The notes: generated by a model not told the origin, from the letters alone. Counted from the first letter of the stretch, positions 33,370 through 42,171 are shown. The stretch is 64,000 nucleotides of DNA from CAWGJC01 sp965276665 (GCA_965276665.1 OZ255620.1:4650001-4714000), one strand, 5' to 3'. Numbers and translations: made by a program.

Positions 33370-34068
33370 CTACCAACCGGATTCGAGCTGCGCCCGGGTC
33401 TCCTCGACCCCGAAATGCCAGATCGCCAGCATGTCCGCGTCCGACCGCTCGTAGAACCCGCCGAAATTGCCGTCCCCGGCAAGGCGCCGGAACCCTTCGG
33501 GGTCCAGCATGCGCGCCGCGGTCATGTCGAGCAGCGGTTTCTGCTCGTCCGGCTGCACGACCTCAGCGAGACGTGTCCAGGGGAAGTTCTCGAACCAGGA
33601 CCCGTGGCTGCCGAGCGGGTCGACCTGGCGCGCCCGGGCGGCGGTTTGCGGCGCGCTGTACCAGCTGTGGAAACGCACGCGGACGCCGGGATTGTCCACC
33701 ATCCATTCGGCGGCCAGGGACTGCGCCGGAATGTTGCCGCCATGGCCGTTGACGATGAGGATGCGGCGGAAACCCTGCCTGGCCAGGCTGTCGAGCACGT
33801 CGCGCACCACCGCGAGGAAGGTGTCGACGCGGAGCGAAATGGTGCCCGGATAGGCGAGGAAGGCCGGCGTCACGCCATAAGGGACGACCGGAAATACTGG
33901 AATTCCAAGGGGATCGGCGGCCTCGCAGGCGACCCGCTCGGCGAGGATCATGTCGGTGGCAAGGCTGAGATAGGCGTGCTGTTCGGTGCTGCCGAGCGGG
34001 AGCACCGCCCGGTCGTCCCGCCGCAGATAATCCTCCACCCACTGCCAATTCGCTTCGCTGATGCGCAT
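33370..34068 (-). CDS. Creatininase-family amidohydrolase
   Basis: 232-residue metal-dependent amidohydrolase. The metal ligands of the family are visible: Glu29 and His31 in GSTEQHAYL, Asp39 in ATDM, His in NGHGGN (about 112-117) and Glu in SWFENFPW. Members open cyclic amides such as creatinine or act on related compounds (mycofactocin MftE, formylaminopyrimidine enzymes), so the substrate is uncertain. It is monocistronic and convergent with the D-amino-acid dehydrogenase. The 225 bases upstream separate it from the divergent repeat-protein gene; no clear promoter motif was identified there. Confidence 0.85.
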   Translation of the reverse strand: MRISEANWQWVEDYLRRDDRAVLPLGSTEQHAYLSLATDMILAERVACEAADPLGIPVFPVVPYGVTPAFLAYPGTISLRVDTFLAVVRDVLDSLARQGFRRILIVNGHGGNIPAQSLAAEWMVDNPGVRVRFHSWYSAPQTAARARQVDPLGSHGSWFENFPWTRLAEVVQPDEQKPLLDMTAARMLDPEGFRRLAGDGNFGGFYERSDADMLAIWHFGVEETRAQLESGW

Positions 34069-34293
34069 ATCTGCCCGAATCCGCCTCCAGATCCGAGCGC
34101 AGACTGCGGGAGCGGCGGCCGGACGGCAAGCTGACGGAGACTCTCGAGGCGCGTTGGGTTCCCTCGATCACTCCATACTGCCGCGTATGAATGTTGTGTC
34201 CAATGCGGCCATTCCTGGGAACGCGCATCGGTCCATATACCGCATCGTTACTACTGACCGGCCCGAGCGGCCGACCCAACAAGGACAAACTCG

Positions 34294-34587
34294 ATGCGCA
34301 ATATCATGTATGCCACGGTCGCAGTTCTGACCCTCGGCTTCGCCGGCACGGCGATGGCGGACCAGGACAGTGGGTCGCTGCCGGCAACCACCAGTGGCCA
34401 GAGCGTGTTCACCACCGCCGACCAGAATAGCGGCTCGCTGCCGGCCTCGGTGCACAACACAAGCAGCTACAGCACGGCCGACCAGGATAGCGGTTCGCTG
34501 CCTGCCTCGCTGCAGGGCAAGGGCGGGTTCACCACCGCCGACCAGGATAGCGGCAGCTTGCCGTCTTCGGTCCACTCCGTCACCTGA
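34294..34587 (+). CDS. Secreted protein with four 20-residue repeats (ADQDSGSLP)
   Basis: 97 residues. The signal peptide MRNIMYATVAVLTLGFAGTAMA is followed by a mature protein made almost wholly of repeats. DQ(D/N)SGSLP recurs at residues 23, 43, 63 and 83, an exact 20-residue (60-base) period, with variable Ser/Thr/Gly-rich spacers. There is no cysteine, and the only aromatic residues in the mature part lie in the spacers. AAGGA eight bases before the ATG at 34294 supports expression. A strong terminator follows. I do not recognise the family; the acidic, serine-rich repeats suggest a surface or ion-binding role, which is speculation. Confidence 0.75.
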   Translation: MRNIMYATVAVLTLGFAGTAMADQDSGSLPATTSGQSVFTTADQNSGSLPASVHNTSSYSTADQDSGSLPASLQGKGGFTTADQDSGSLPSSVHSVT

Positions 34588-34638
34588 TCGCCAGACCTTC
34601 GCAAAGAGGGGTCCTCCGCAAAAGGAGGGGCCTTCCGC

Positions 34639-34674
34639 AAAAGGGGCCGGTCCCACATGGGGCCGGCCCCTTTT
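34639..34674. terminator. Strong hairpin terminator between convergent genes
   Basis: A perfect 12-bp stem, AAAAGGGGCCGG with CCGGCCCCTTTT, around a 12-base loop (34651-34662). The T run on one side and A run on the other would let it terminate transcription from both the repeat-protein gene (plus) and the Usp gene (minus). Confidence 0.8.
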
Positions 34675-34700
34675 GCCGTACGTTCCCTTCTCGCGATCTC

Positions 34701-35516
34701 TCAGTAGCGCATCAGGACCGGAATCTCGGCCCGGGCCAGCATGATGCGGGTGACGCCGCCCAGCATGAAGCGGCGGATCGGGTTGTGGACATAAGCCCCC
34801 ATCACCAGCATGTCGGCCGACCGTTCGCCGATCTCGCGCAGCAGCCGGTCGCCGAGCTCGCCCTCGCCGATCGGCAGCCGGCGGAGCGAGGCTTCGACGC
34901 CGTGCTCGACGAGCACCGGCGGCAGCCCGCGCTGGGCGTCGAAATCGCGCAGCCCCGCCAGCACCAGCACCGATTCGGCGTGCCCGAGACAGCGGAACGC
35001 CGCCATCACCGCCTTGGTGGTCCGCTTGTCGTCGCGCCAGGCGATCGCGATGCGGCGGCCGAACTCCGTCGGCGGCGCGGGCGGGACCACCAGGACCGGG
35101 CGCTCACTCTCGAACAGCGCGGCGCGAAAGGCGCCCCGGGCCGGGCGGTCATCCTCGCCATGCGGCCGGTCGATGACGATGAAGTCGGCCCGGCTGCCGC
35201 GCTCCTCGACGGCCGACTCGGTCGGGCCGTCCGATTCGACGAATTCCGCCGAGACATGACTGCCCTTCCGTGCTGTCCAGTCGGCATAGGCCGTCCGGAT
35301 GCCGCCGACCCGCGTGCGGTCGGATTCCGCCAGCAGATCGGCGGCCTCCTCGGTGAGCACGCCTTCCGCGAAACTGTTGATCGCGTCCATCGCCGTGCGG
35401 ATGGCGAGCCCGATCAGCCGGCCGCCGCCGGCGAGATTGAGCAGCCGGGCGCCGGCGTCGAGGAGCGTCGGGGCGCGCTCCTCCTCCTGCAGCACGACCA
35501 GCACGACATTGGCCAT
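34701..35516 (-). CDS. Universal stress protein (tandem-domain)
   Basis: 271 residues, about twice the single-domain length. The C-terminal half ends with the UspA signature GAYVHNPIRRFMLGGVTRIMLARAEIPVLMRY (read in parts), in which the MGA...G-(9)-G(S/T) ATP-binding pattern is largely kept. The N-terminal half (MANVVLVVLQEEERAP) is a diverged copy. The ATG at 35516 overlaps the adenine deaminase stop by one base (TGATG), so translation is coupled to that gene. Confidence 0.85.
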   Translation of the reverse strand: MANVVLVVLQEEERAPTLLDAGARLLNLAGGGRLIGLAIRTAMDAINSFAEGVLTEEAADLLAESDRTRVGGIRTAYADWTARKGSHVSAEFVESDGPTESAVEERGSRADFIVIDRPHGEDDRPARGAFRAALFESERPVLVVPPAPPTEFGRRIAIAWRDDKRTTKAVMAAFRCLGHAESVLVLAGLRDFDAQRGLPPVLVEHGVEASLRRLPIGEGELGDRLLREIGERSADMLVMGAYVHNPIRRFMLGGVTRIMLARAEIPVLMRY

Positions 35517-37294
35517 CAGACCGTCTCCTTCACCGCTGCGACGAACGCTCCGCCATCGGTCAAGCCGCGATCGGTGACATGCGGGCCCGGATTGCAGGCG
35601 AGGCTGGCGCCCACCACCGCCTTGACGATGGCGAGGGGATTGTCCCACGCGACCACGGATTCGGCCGCTTCGCGCAGCGCGCGGAACGCCGCCGCCACCG
35701 AGGCGGTCGGCGCGTCGGACATCAGCCCGCAGACCGGCAGTTCCAGCACCGCCCGCACCGTGCCCGCGCGCGCCACCGCCATGCCGCCGCCGGCGGCGAT
35801 CACCGCATTGGCCGCCGCCGCCATGTCCGCTGGGTCGCGGCCGAACACCAGCAGGTTGTGACTGTCATGCGCGACCGTGGTGGCGAGCGCGCCATCCCAG
35901 TGTCCCCAGCCTTGCAGCACGCCGAGCACCGGGTCCGCCGGCGCATGCCCATGCCGGTGGATCGCCACCATCATCAGCATGTCCTTCGGCAGCACCACCG
36001 CGCCGTTCCGCAATTCCGCCTCGGCCTCGCCCCAGGCGGTGAAACGCGGATTGACGATGGTGCGCAGCCGGGCCGTCTTTCCGGCGGCGCGCAGCACGAA
36101 ATCCTCCGGCGCAAGCGGCGCCAGCTTCATCGTGTCGGCGGGCAGCCCGTCCGTGGGCAGCCTGGCCCCGCCGCCCGGCAGCGCCCGGCGCAGCGCGCCC
36201 GCGGCGGCCACATGCACGCCCGATGCGAACACATCCGCCACGCGGAAGCCCGAGAGATCGTCGAGCAGGATGAGATCGGCGCGTTTGCCGGGCGCCACCA
36301 GGCCGAGATCCGGGCGGCCGATGCGCCGCGCCGCGTTCAGGGTCGCCGCCTGCAGCGCATCGAGCGGGTCGAGCCCGCGCCGCACCAGCCGGCGCAGCAC
36401 GTCGATCATCCCGCCGGCGGTCGCGAGATCGTCGGGGAACACGTCGTCGGTGCAGAGCGTCAGCGTCTGCGGGAAGTGCCCCAGCGTGGCGAGCGCCGCG
36501 ACGGCGCCGGGCAGGATCATGTCGTGCGACCCGCGCAGCTCAATGGTGAAGCCGGCGCGCAGCTTGGCGAGCAAATCCTCGCCGGAGGTGATCTCGTGAT
36601 CCGAGCCGATGCCGGCCGCGGCGAAGGCCTGCAGCTCGGCATCGGCAAGTCCCCGCGCATGGCCGCAGACCAGCTTGCCGCTGGCGAGCCCGGCGCCGGC
36701 GATCCCCGCCATGCGCGGCGCGCGGTCGAGCACGCCGCGCATGTCCATGATCTCGGCGACCCCCGCCACCTCGGGCCAGCCCAGCATCAGCCCGATCTCC
36801 TCGGGTCCGAACTCGGCGCCGGCGCGCTCGAGCCCGGGCGCGGAGGGCACGCAGGAGGGGGCCAGCACCAGCACGCGGAGCGGCAGGCCGCGCGACGCCG
36901 CGATCGCCCAGCGCACGCCCTCGAGGCCGAGCACGTTGCCGAGCTCGTGCGGATCCCAGCAGATCGTCGTCGTGCCCTGCGGCACCACCGTCTCCGCATA
37001 GCGGCGCGGCGTCACCATCGAGCTCTCGATGTGCAGATGCGTGTCGATCAGCCCGGGCGCGATTATTTTCTCACCGGCCCGATGCGTGACCAGCGCGTCC
37101 GTGCGCGTGCCGGGGGGATGCACGCTGGCGATCAGCGGACCGACCAGGCCGATATCAGCCGCGCGCACTTCCCCGATCGCGACATCGGCGACGCGGCCGC
37201 CGGTGATCAGCGCGTCGAACGGGGCCGATCCCCGCGCCGCGCGCACCGCGCGATCCCGCAATTCCGGCCCGTCGAGATCGTGAGGTTCCTGCAT
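35516..37294 (-). CDS. ade: Adenine deaminase
   Basis: Amidohydrolase-superfamily adenine deaminase (adenine to hypoxanthine and ammonia), 592 residues as usual. Metal-binding HLHIESS follows APGLIDT (80-92), then WDPHELGNVLG, GHARGL (about 213), DHEITS and LCTDDVFPDDL with the catalytic Asp. The C-terminal domain has HRHGH and VAHDSHNLLVFG, which are typical of ADE. It is the first gene of a two-gene unit with the Usp gene. Copy 2 of the 110-bp repeat lies only nine bases upstream of the start and may carry or interrupt its promoter. Confidence 0.94.
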   Translation of the reverse strand: MQEPHDLDGPELRDRAVRAARGSAPFDALITGGRVADVAIGEVRAADIGLVGPLIASVHPPGTRTDALVTHRAGEKIIAPGLIDTHLHIESSMVTPRRYAETVVPQGTTTICWDPHELGNVLGLEGVRWAIAASRGLPLRVLVLAPSCVPSAPGLERAGAEFGPEEIGLMLGWPEVAGVAEIMDMRGVLDRAPRMAGIAGAGLASGKLVCGHARGLADAELQAFAAAGIGSDHEITSGEDLLAKLRAGFTIELRGSHDMILPGAVAALATLGHFPQTLTLCTDDVFPDDLATAGGMIDVLRRLVRRGLDPLDALQAATLNAARRIGRPDLGLVAPGKRADLILLDDLSGFRVADVFASGVHVAAAGALRRALPGGGARLPTDGLPADTMKLAPLAPEDFVLRAAGKTARLRTIVNPRFTAWGEAEAELRNGAVVLPKDMLMMVAIHRHGHAPADPVLGVLQGWGHWDGALATTVAHDSHNLLVFGRDPADMAAAANAVIAAGGGMAVARAGTVRAVLELPVCGLMSDAPTASVAAAFRALREAAESVVAWDNPLAIVKAVVGASLACNPGPHVTDRGLTDGGAFVAAVKETV

Positions 37295-37302
37295 CGACCG
37301 AG

Positions 37303-37412
37303 CTTAGAGCATCATCCGTTCGAACGGAATCGTTCGAGCGGATAAAGATGCTCGCCAAAACAAAGAACCAGAGCCCGTGGAGTGAGCGAATGCGAACGGA
37401 ACATCTCCTAGG
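37303..37412. repeat. 110-bp palindromic dispersed repeat, copy 2
   Basis: Aligns base for base with the copy at 12061-12170 with roughly a dozen differences. The central hairpin (GAGCATCATCC...GATGCTC) and the GCGAATGCGAACGGAACAT segment are kept, while the terminal repeats have decayed (CTTAGAGCAT at the left, ATCTCCTAGG at the right). It lies between the divergent adenine deaminase and gamma-glutamyltransferase genes. Confidence 0.82.
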
Positions 37413-37491
37413 GCAGCCGGACGTGCCGGGGAACCGGCTTGCGGGCGCGCCGCCGAGCCAGGATCATGCGGGCGCAGAGAATGGAGGTTCC

Positions 37492-39096
37492 ATGCACGGG
37501 ATGATCGTGGCGCCGCAGCCGGAAGCCGTCGAGGTCGGCGCGCTCGCGCTGATGCGGGGCGGCAATGCGATCGACGCCGGCATCGCCTGCGCGCTGGCGG
37601 AGACCGTGGTCGATCCGCAGATGTGCGGCATCGCCGGGTTCGGCAGCATGCAGGTGTTCATGCCCGCGCGCGGCGTGCATGTCGTCATCGACTTCCACGC
37701 GCGGGCGCCGGCGGCTTCGCGCCCCGACATGTGGGTGGACCGCATCCTCGGCGAGGCGCCGGACGGGTTCGGCTTCCTGCTGCGCGATGCGGTGAACGAG
37801 ATCGGCTATCAGTCGATCGGCGTGCCCGGCAGCCTGAAGGCCTTCGCCGAGGCGCTCGCGGAATTCGGCACGATCGGCTTCGCCGACGCGCTGCGTCCGG
37901 CGATCGGGCTGGCGCGGGAGGGATTCGTCGTGCGCCCGCATGTCCATTACGCCTGGACGGTCGATGAGAGCGGGCAGGGGCGCATCGGGTTCGAGGAGAG
38001 GCTGCGCTTCAGCGAGACCGGGCGGCTTGTCTACTTCCACCCCGATGGCAGGCTGAAGCGGCCAGGCGAACGGGTGCGCAATCCGGACATGGCGCGCACG
38101 CTCGAGCGCCTGGCAGATGAGGGAGCCGAGAGCTTCTACACCGGCGCCATGGCCGCCGAGATCGCCGCCGACATGCAGGCCCATGGCGGGCTGCTTTCCC
38201 TCGAGGATCTCAGCGATTACCGCACCGTCCGCACCGCGCCGCTCTGGGGCGAGTATCGCGGGCACCGGATCGCCAGCAACCGGCCGCCCGGCGGCGGCGT
38301 GGTGCTGCTCGAGATCCTCAACATCCTCGCGCAATTCGATCTCGGCGCGCTCGGCCACAACTCGCCCGAGCATCTCGCGCTGCTCGCCGAGGCGATCAAG
38401 CAGGCGACCATCGACAAGGATGCGCATGTGGGCGATCCGGCCTTCGTCGACATCCCGCTCGACCGGCTGCTCTCCGTGGATCACGCCGCGGAGATCGCGG
38501 CGCGGATCCGCGGCGGCGAGATCGCGCATGTCGCCCGGATGGAGGTCGCGGAGCCGCGCAACACCACGCATGTCTCGGCGGTCGACGAGGCGGGCAACGC
38601 GTTCAGCATGACGCACACGCTCGGCATGCCGTCGGGCGTGATCACCGACGGGCTCGGCTTCATGTACAACGGCACGATGGCGGTGTTCGACCCGCGCCCG
38701 GGACGCGCCGGCTCGATCGCGCCGGGCAAGGGACGCTTCAGCTCGATGGCGCCGAGCATCGTGTTCCGCGACGGCGCCCCGCATATCGTGATCGGCGCGC
38801 CGGGGGGCACCGCGATCGCGCCTTCGCTCGCGCAAGGTCTCGTCAACATGCTCGATTTCGACATGCCGATCGCCGATGCGGTGGCGGCGCCGCGCATCGC
38901 CGCCACCTCCGACGTGGTCGGCGTCTCCAACCGCATTCCACGCTACGTGACCGATAAGCTGGCGGCGCGCGGCACCCGCATCGCGCGCTCCTATCAGAGC
39001 TACGCCTTTGCCGGGCTGCACGGCATCATGATCGCGGACGGGCGCATGACCGGCGGCGCGGATCCGCAGCGCGACGGCATGGCGCTCGCCGTATGA
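37492..39096 (+). CDS. Gamma-glutamyltransferase family protein
   Basis: Ntn-hydrolase proenzyme, 534 residues. The nucleophile of the small subunit is the first Thr of NTTHVSAVDEAGN (Thr358); autocleavage there would give subunits of about 357 and 177 residues. RGGNAIDA (22-29) and GGTAIAPSLAQG near the C terminus are family blocks. The ATG at 37492 follows GGAGG by four bases; no signal peptide is visible, so it may be cytosolic, unlike classical GGT. Substrates could be glutathione-like or other gamma-glutamyl compounds. It overlaps thiM by ATGA. Confidence 0.88.
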   Translation: MHGMIVAPQPEAVEVGALALMRGGNAIDAGIACALAETVVDPQMCGIAGFGSMQVFMPARGVHVVIDFHARAPAASRPDMWVDRILGEAPDGFGFLLRDAVNEIGYQSIGVPGSLKAFAEALAEFGTIGFADALRPAIGLAREGFVVRPHVHYAWTVDESGQGRIGFEERLRFSETGRLVYFHPDGRLKRPGERVRNPDMARTLERLADEGAESFYTGAMAAEIAADMQAHGGLLSLEDLSDYRTVRTAPLWGEYRGHRIASNRPPGGGVVLLEILNILAQFDLGALGHNSPEHLALLAEAIKQATIDKDAHVGDPAFVDIPLDRLLSVDHAAEIAARIRGGEIAHVARMEVAEPRNTTHVSAVDEAGNAFSMTHTLGMPSGVITDGLGFMYNGTMAVFDPRPGRAGSIAPGKGRFSSMAPSIVFRDGAPHIVIGAPGGTAIAPSLAQGLVNMLDFDMPIADAVAAPRIAATSDVVGVSNRIPRYVTDKLAARGTRIARSYQSYAFAGLHGIMIADGRMTGGADPQRDGMALAV

Positions 39097-39911
39097 GCGT
39101 GGACGACATCGCAAGCGCCCAGGCGGTCGCCCGCACGCTGGCGGCGATCCGGGCTCGCGTGCCGCTGGTCCACAACATCACCAATGCCGTGGTGACCAAC
39201 AGCACCGCGAATGCGCTGCTGGCGGTCGGCGCGTCCCCCGCGATGGTGGAAAGCGCCGAGGAGGTCGAGGAATTCGCCGCGATCGCCGATGCGCTGGTGA
39301 TCAATCTCGGCACCGTCTCGCCGCCCCGCGCGGCGGCGATGCGGCTCGCGGTCGCGGCGGCGGAGGCGGCGGGAAAGCCCTGGGTGCTGGACCCGGTGGC
39401 GGCCGGCGCGCTCGCCTACCGCACCGGCGTCGCCCGCGCGCTCGCCGCCCGCGGGCCGGAGGTGATCCGCGGCAACGCGTCGGAGATCATGGCGCTCGCC
39501 GGCGAGGGGCGCGGCGGCCGCGGCGTGGACAGCGCGGCCGGCTCGGCGAGCGCGCGCGCCGCCGCGCAAGCGCTCGCGCGCAGCACCGGCGCGGCGGTCG
39601 CGGTGACCGGCGAGATCGATTACGCAACCGACGGCGACCGCGTCATCGCCATCGCCAACGGCCACCCGATGATGACCCGCGTCACCGGCCTCGGCTGCAC
39701 GGCGACCGCGATCACCGGCGCCTGCGTCGCGGTGGAGCCCGATCGGCTGGCGGCGGCCGCGCATGCGCTGGTGATCATCGGAGTCGCCGGCGAGATCGCC
39801 GCCGAACGATCCCGCGGCCCCGGCTCGCTGCAAATGGAAATTCTCGACGCGCTGTATCGCCTGGACGAAACGGCCTTGCTGGAGCGCGCGAAGCTCGAAC
39901 CGGAGCGCTGA
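39093..39911 (+). CDS. thiM: Hydroxyethylthiazole kinase
   Basis: Phosphorylates 4-methyl-5-(2-hydroxyethyl)thiazole for thiamine salvage. The 272-residue ribokinase-fold protein has PLVHNITNAVVTNSTANALLAVGASP (24-49 region), WVLDPVAAG, GNASEIMALAG and MMTRVTGLGCTATAI with the catalytic Cys. Its four-base overlap with the gamma-glutamyltransferase gene is unusual; thiE and thiD are not nearby and no TPP riboswitch precedes it. Confidence 0.93.
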   Translation: MSVDDIASAQAVARTLAAIRARVPLVHNITNAVVTNSTANALLAVGASPAMVESAEEVEEFAAIADALVINLGTVSPPRAAAMRLAVAAAEAAGKPWVLDPVAAGALAYRTGVARALAARGPEVIRGNASEIMALAGEGRGGRGVDSAAGSASARAAAQALARSTGAAVAVTGEIDYATDGDRVIAIANGHPMMTRVTGLGCTATAITGACVAVEPDRLAAAAHALVIIGVAGEIAAERSRGPGSLQMEILDALYRLDETALLERAKLEPER

Positions 39912-39956
39912 CGCCAACCCAAAAATCTCTTCGGACGCGTGCGTGCGGACCGGAAG

Positions 39957-40271
39957 TCAGGGATGCGGGGATGGCGGCGGCGGTTGCGGAGGCTGCTCGG
40001 CGGGATGCGCGTCCGAGGCGGCGCTGCCACCCCAGGGCGGCGCGCCGAGATCGATCTGCCGCGGACTGGTGACAGCCGCGCCGATCGCGCCGATGCCGGC
40101 GCCGATCCCCGCACCGGCCGCCGCACCCACGCCGCCGCCCAGCGCGCCGATGCCGGCGCCGATCGCGGCGCCGCCCAACGCCGCGCCGGTGATGCGATCG
40201 GCCGGGTAGGTGCCGCAGCCGGCAAGCGCGAGGAGGGAACCGATCGCGGCGATACGGCGGAGATGGGTCAA
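39957..40271 (-). CDS. Glycine-zipper lipoprotein
   Basis: 104 residues from a TTG at 40271 (GAGGA five bases upstream); an in-frame ATG at 40304 would add eleven residues before the signal peptide. The signal LTHLRRIAAIGSLLALAGC ends in a lipobox with Cys19. A glycine-zipper segment, GAALGGAAIGAGIGALGGGVGAAAGAGIGAGIGAIGAAV in parts, resembles the membrane-inserting region of Rcs/SlyB-type proteins. The tail is Pro/His-rich. It is an outer-membrane-type lipoprotein of unknown role. Confidence 0.72.
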   Translation of the reverse strand: MTHLRRIAAIGSLLALAGCGTYPADRITGAALGGAAIGAGIGALGGGVGAAAGAGIGAGIGAIGAAVTSPRQIDLGAPPWGGSAASDAHPAEQPPQPPPPSPHP

Positions 40272-40353
40272 ATCGGTCCTCGGCGGCGTCGGTTGCGAGC
40301 GCATTCCATGCGGCCACGGATTGAAAGTCAACGCGGGCCTCGGTGTCGAAATG

Positions 40354-42171
40354 TCACCGTGAGGCTGACCCTTCCAGCTCCTCGCGCAGGATCTCGAGGG
40401 CCAACCATTGCTCTTCGGCCACCCTATGGGCCTGTTCCGCGGCCGCCAGCGCGCTGCCCGCCGCGGTGAAGCGGGCGTGCGAGCGGGCGAACAGGTCCGG
40501 ATCGGCGAGCTCCGCCCGCAGGGCCTCGATCTCGGCCGCTAATCCTGCAATGCGCTCGGGCAGCGTTTTCAGCAGATGCTGGTCCCGGAAGGTCATTTTC
40601 CGGGACGCGGCCGCACGCGTCGGCGCCTCCGGCACGGCAGTTTTGGACGCGCGCCGGGGCGGTGCGGCCGGCGGCGTTGCACGCTGCGCCAGCATGTCGG
40701 AATACCCCCCGGCATATTCGACCCAGCGCCCGTCCCCCTCCGCCGCGATGGTCGAGGTGACCACGCGGTCGAGAAAGTCGCGATCGTGGCTGACCAACAG
40801 CACGGTGGCCGCATGTTCGGCCAGCATTTCCTGCAGCAGATCGAGCGTCTCGAGGTCGAGATCGTTGGTCGGCTCGTCGAGCACTAGCAGATTGCCCGGA
40901 CGCGCGAGCGCGATCGCCAGCATCAGCCTGCCGCGCTCGCCGCCCGAGAGCACGCCCACCGGCGTGCGCGCCTGTTCGGGCCGGAACAGGAAATCCTTCA
41001 TGTAGGAGACGACATGCCGCGACTCTCCGCCAATCCGCACGGTGTCGCCGCCGCCGCCGGTCAGCGTGTCGGCGAGGCGGCGCTCGGGGTCGAGCGTCGC
41101 GCGCATCTGGTCGAGCGTGACGAGGGAGAGCGCCGCGCCGAGCCGCACCTCGCCGCGGTCGGGCGTCAGCATGCCGGTCAGCAGCCGCAGCAGCGTGGTC
41201 TTGCCGGCGCCGTTCGGCCCGACGATGCCGACTCGGTCGCCGCGCTGGATCCGCACCGAGAAATCCCGCACCGCCACAAACTCGCCTGCCGGGCTCGCCC
41301 AGGATTTGCTGATCCCCTCGGCCACGATCACCTGCTTGCCCGAGATCGCCGCCTCGGCGACCGCCAGCCGGAGCGGGCTCGCGCGGCCAGCCGCCGCGCG
41401 ATGCTGCGCGCGCATCCCCTGCAGGTCCGCGAGCCGCCGCTGATTGCGCTTGCGCCGCGCGGTGACGCCGTAGCGCAGCCAATCCTCCTCGCGGGCGATC
41501 TTGCGTTCCAGGCGATGCACCTCCGTCGCCTCCTCATCGAGCGCCGCATCACGCCAGGCCTCGAACTCGCCGAAGCCACGCGCGAGCCGGCGCGTGCGGC
41601 CGGCCTCGAGCCAGACCACCTCGCGGGCCAGACGGGTGAGCAGCCTGCGGTCATGGCTGATCAGCACGAGGCCGCAGGGCAGGGCGGCGAGCTCCTCCTC
41701 CAGCCATTCGATCGCCGGCAGGTCGAGATGGTTGGTGGGCTCGTCGAGCAGCAGGAGGTCGGGCGATGGCGCGAGGGCGCGGGCCAGCGCGGCGCGGCGT
41801 TCCTCGCCGCCGGAGAGCCGGGCGGGATCCGCGCCGGGCGGCAGACCGAGCCGGTCGAGCAGCAGCCGCACCCGATGCGGGTCGTCGCCGGGGCCGAGCC
41901 CGTCGGCGGCATAGGCCTCCACCGTCGCGAATCCGCCGAGATCGGGCTCCTGCGGCAGGTGGCGCAGCGTGGTGCCCGGCTGCAGGAAGCGGGTGCCGGC
42001 ATCCGGCGCGATCTCGCCGGCGGCGATGCGGAGCAGCGTGCTCTTGCCCGATCCGTTGCGCCCGACGAGCGCCACGCGGTCTCCGGACCCGACGCCAAGT
42101 GATGCCCCATCAAGCAAATTCCCCGCCCCGAGCCGGAGCGAAACATCCTGAAGGAGAAGGAGAGGTGGCAT
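40354..42171 (-). CDS. uup: ABC-F ATPase, Uup type
   Basis: 605-residue soluble ABC-F protein with two ATPase domains and no membrane segment. Domain 1: GRNGSGKST, LSGGEERRAALARAL, LLLLDEPTNHLD. Domain 2: GPNGAGKTT, LSGGERGRLMLAIAL, LLVLDEPTNDLD. The linker between them (about 200-270) is basic and helical, and a C-terminal coiled coil (about 535-605, with EQAHRVAEEQWLALE) is the Uup hallmark. Uup-type proteins bind ribosomes or branched DNA and reduce transposon excision. It is monocistronic and divergent from the second Liv system. Confidence 0.9.
   Translation of the reverse strand: MPPLLLLQDVSLRLGAGNLLDGASLGVGSGDRVALVGRNGSGKSTLLRIAAGEIAPDAGTRFLQPGTTLRHLPQEPDLGGFATVEAYAADGLGPGDDPHRVRLLLDRLGLPPGADPARLSGGEERRAALARALAPSPDLLLLDEPTNHLDLPAIEWLEEELAALPCGLVLISHDRRLLTRLAREVVWLEAGRTRRLARGFGEFEAWRDAALDEEATEVHRLERKIAREEDWLRYGVTARRKRNQRRLADLQGMRAQHRAAAGRASPLRLAVAEAAISGKQVIVAEGISKSWASPAGEFVAVRDFSVRIQRGDRVGIVGPNGAGKTTLLRLLTGMLTPDRGEVRLGAALSLVTLDQMRATLDPERRLADTLTGGGGDTVRIGGESRHVVSYMKDFLFRPEQARTPVGVLSGGERGRLMLAIALARPGNLLVLDEPTNDLDLETLDLLQEMLAEHAATVLLVSHDRDFLDRVVTSTIAAEGDGRWVEYAGGYSDMLAQRATPPAAPPRRASKTAVPEAPTRAAASRKMTFRDQHLLKTLPERIAGLAAEIEALRAELADPDLFARSHARFTAAGSALAAAEQAHRVAEEQWLALEILREELEGSASR

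Noticed and set aside
33179..33454. Plus-strand frame reading AFSVIWAFSVIW
   Set aside because: It is the 18-bp tandem repeat read in another frame. Both flanking genes, in other frames, are well supported.
34069..34293. GGAAC...CGTT as a general-stress ECF promoter before the repeat-protein gene
   Set aside because: The spacing between the two boxes is about 23 bases, not the 16-17 required.
34168..34656. 162-codon minus-strand frame with its own internal repeats opposite the repeat-protein gene
   Set aside because: Its repeats are the complement of the 60-base repeat in the plus-strand gene, which has a signal peptide and ribosome site; the minus frame has neither.
39093..39911. TPP riboswitch control of thiM
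   Set aside because: thiM overlaps the upstream coding region by four bases, leaving no leader that could hold a riboswitch.
41014..42102. Long plus-strand open frame opposite uup, and similar long frames opposite most genes
   Set aside because: They are complements of well-supported genes, rich in Arg/Ala/His/Gly as expected for antisense frames in GC-rich DNA, with no domain features.
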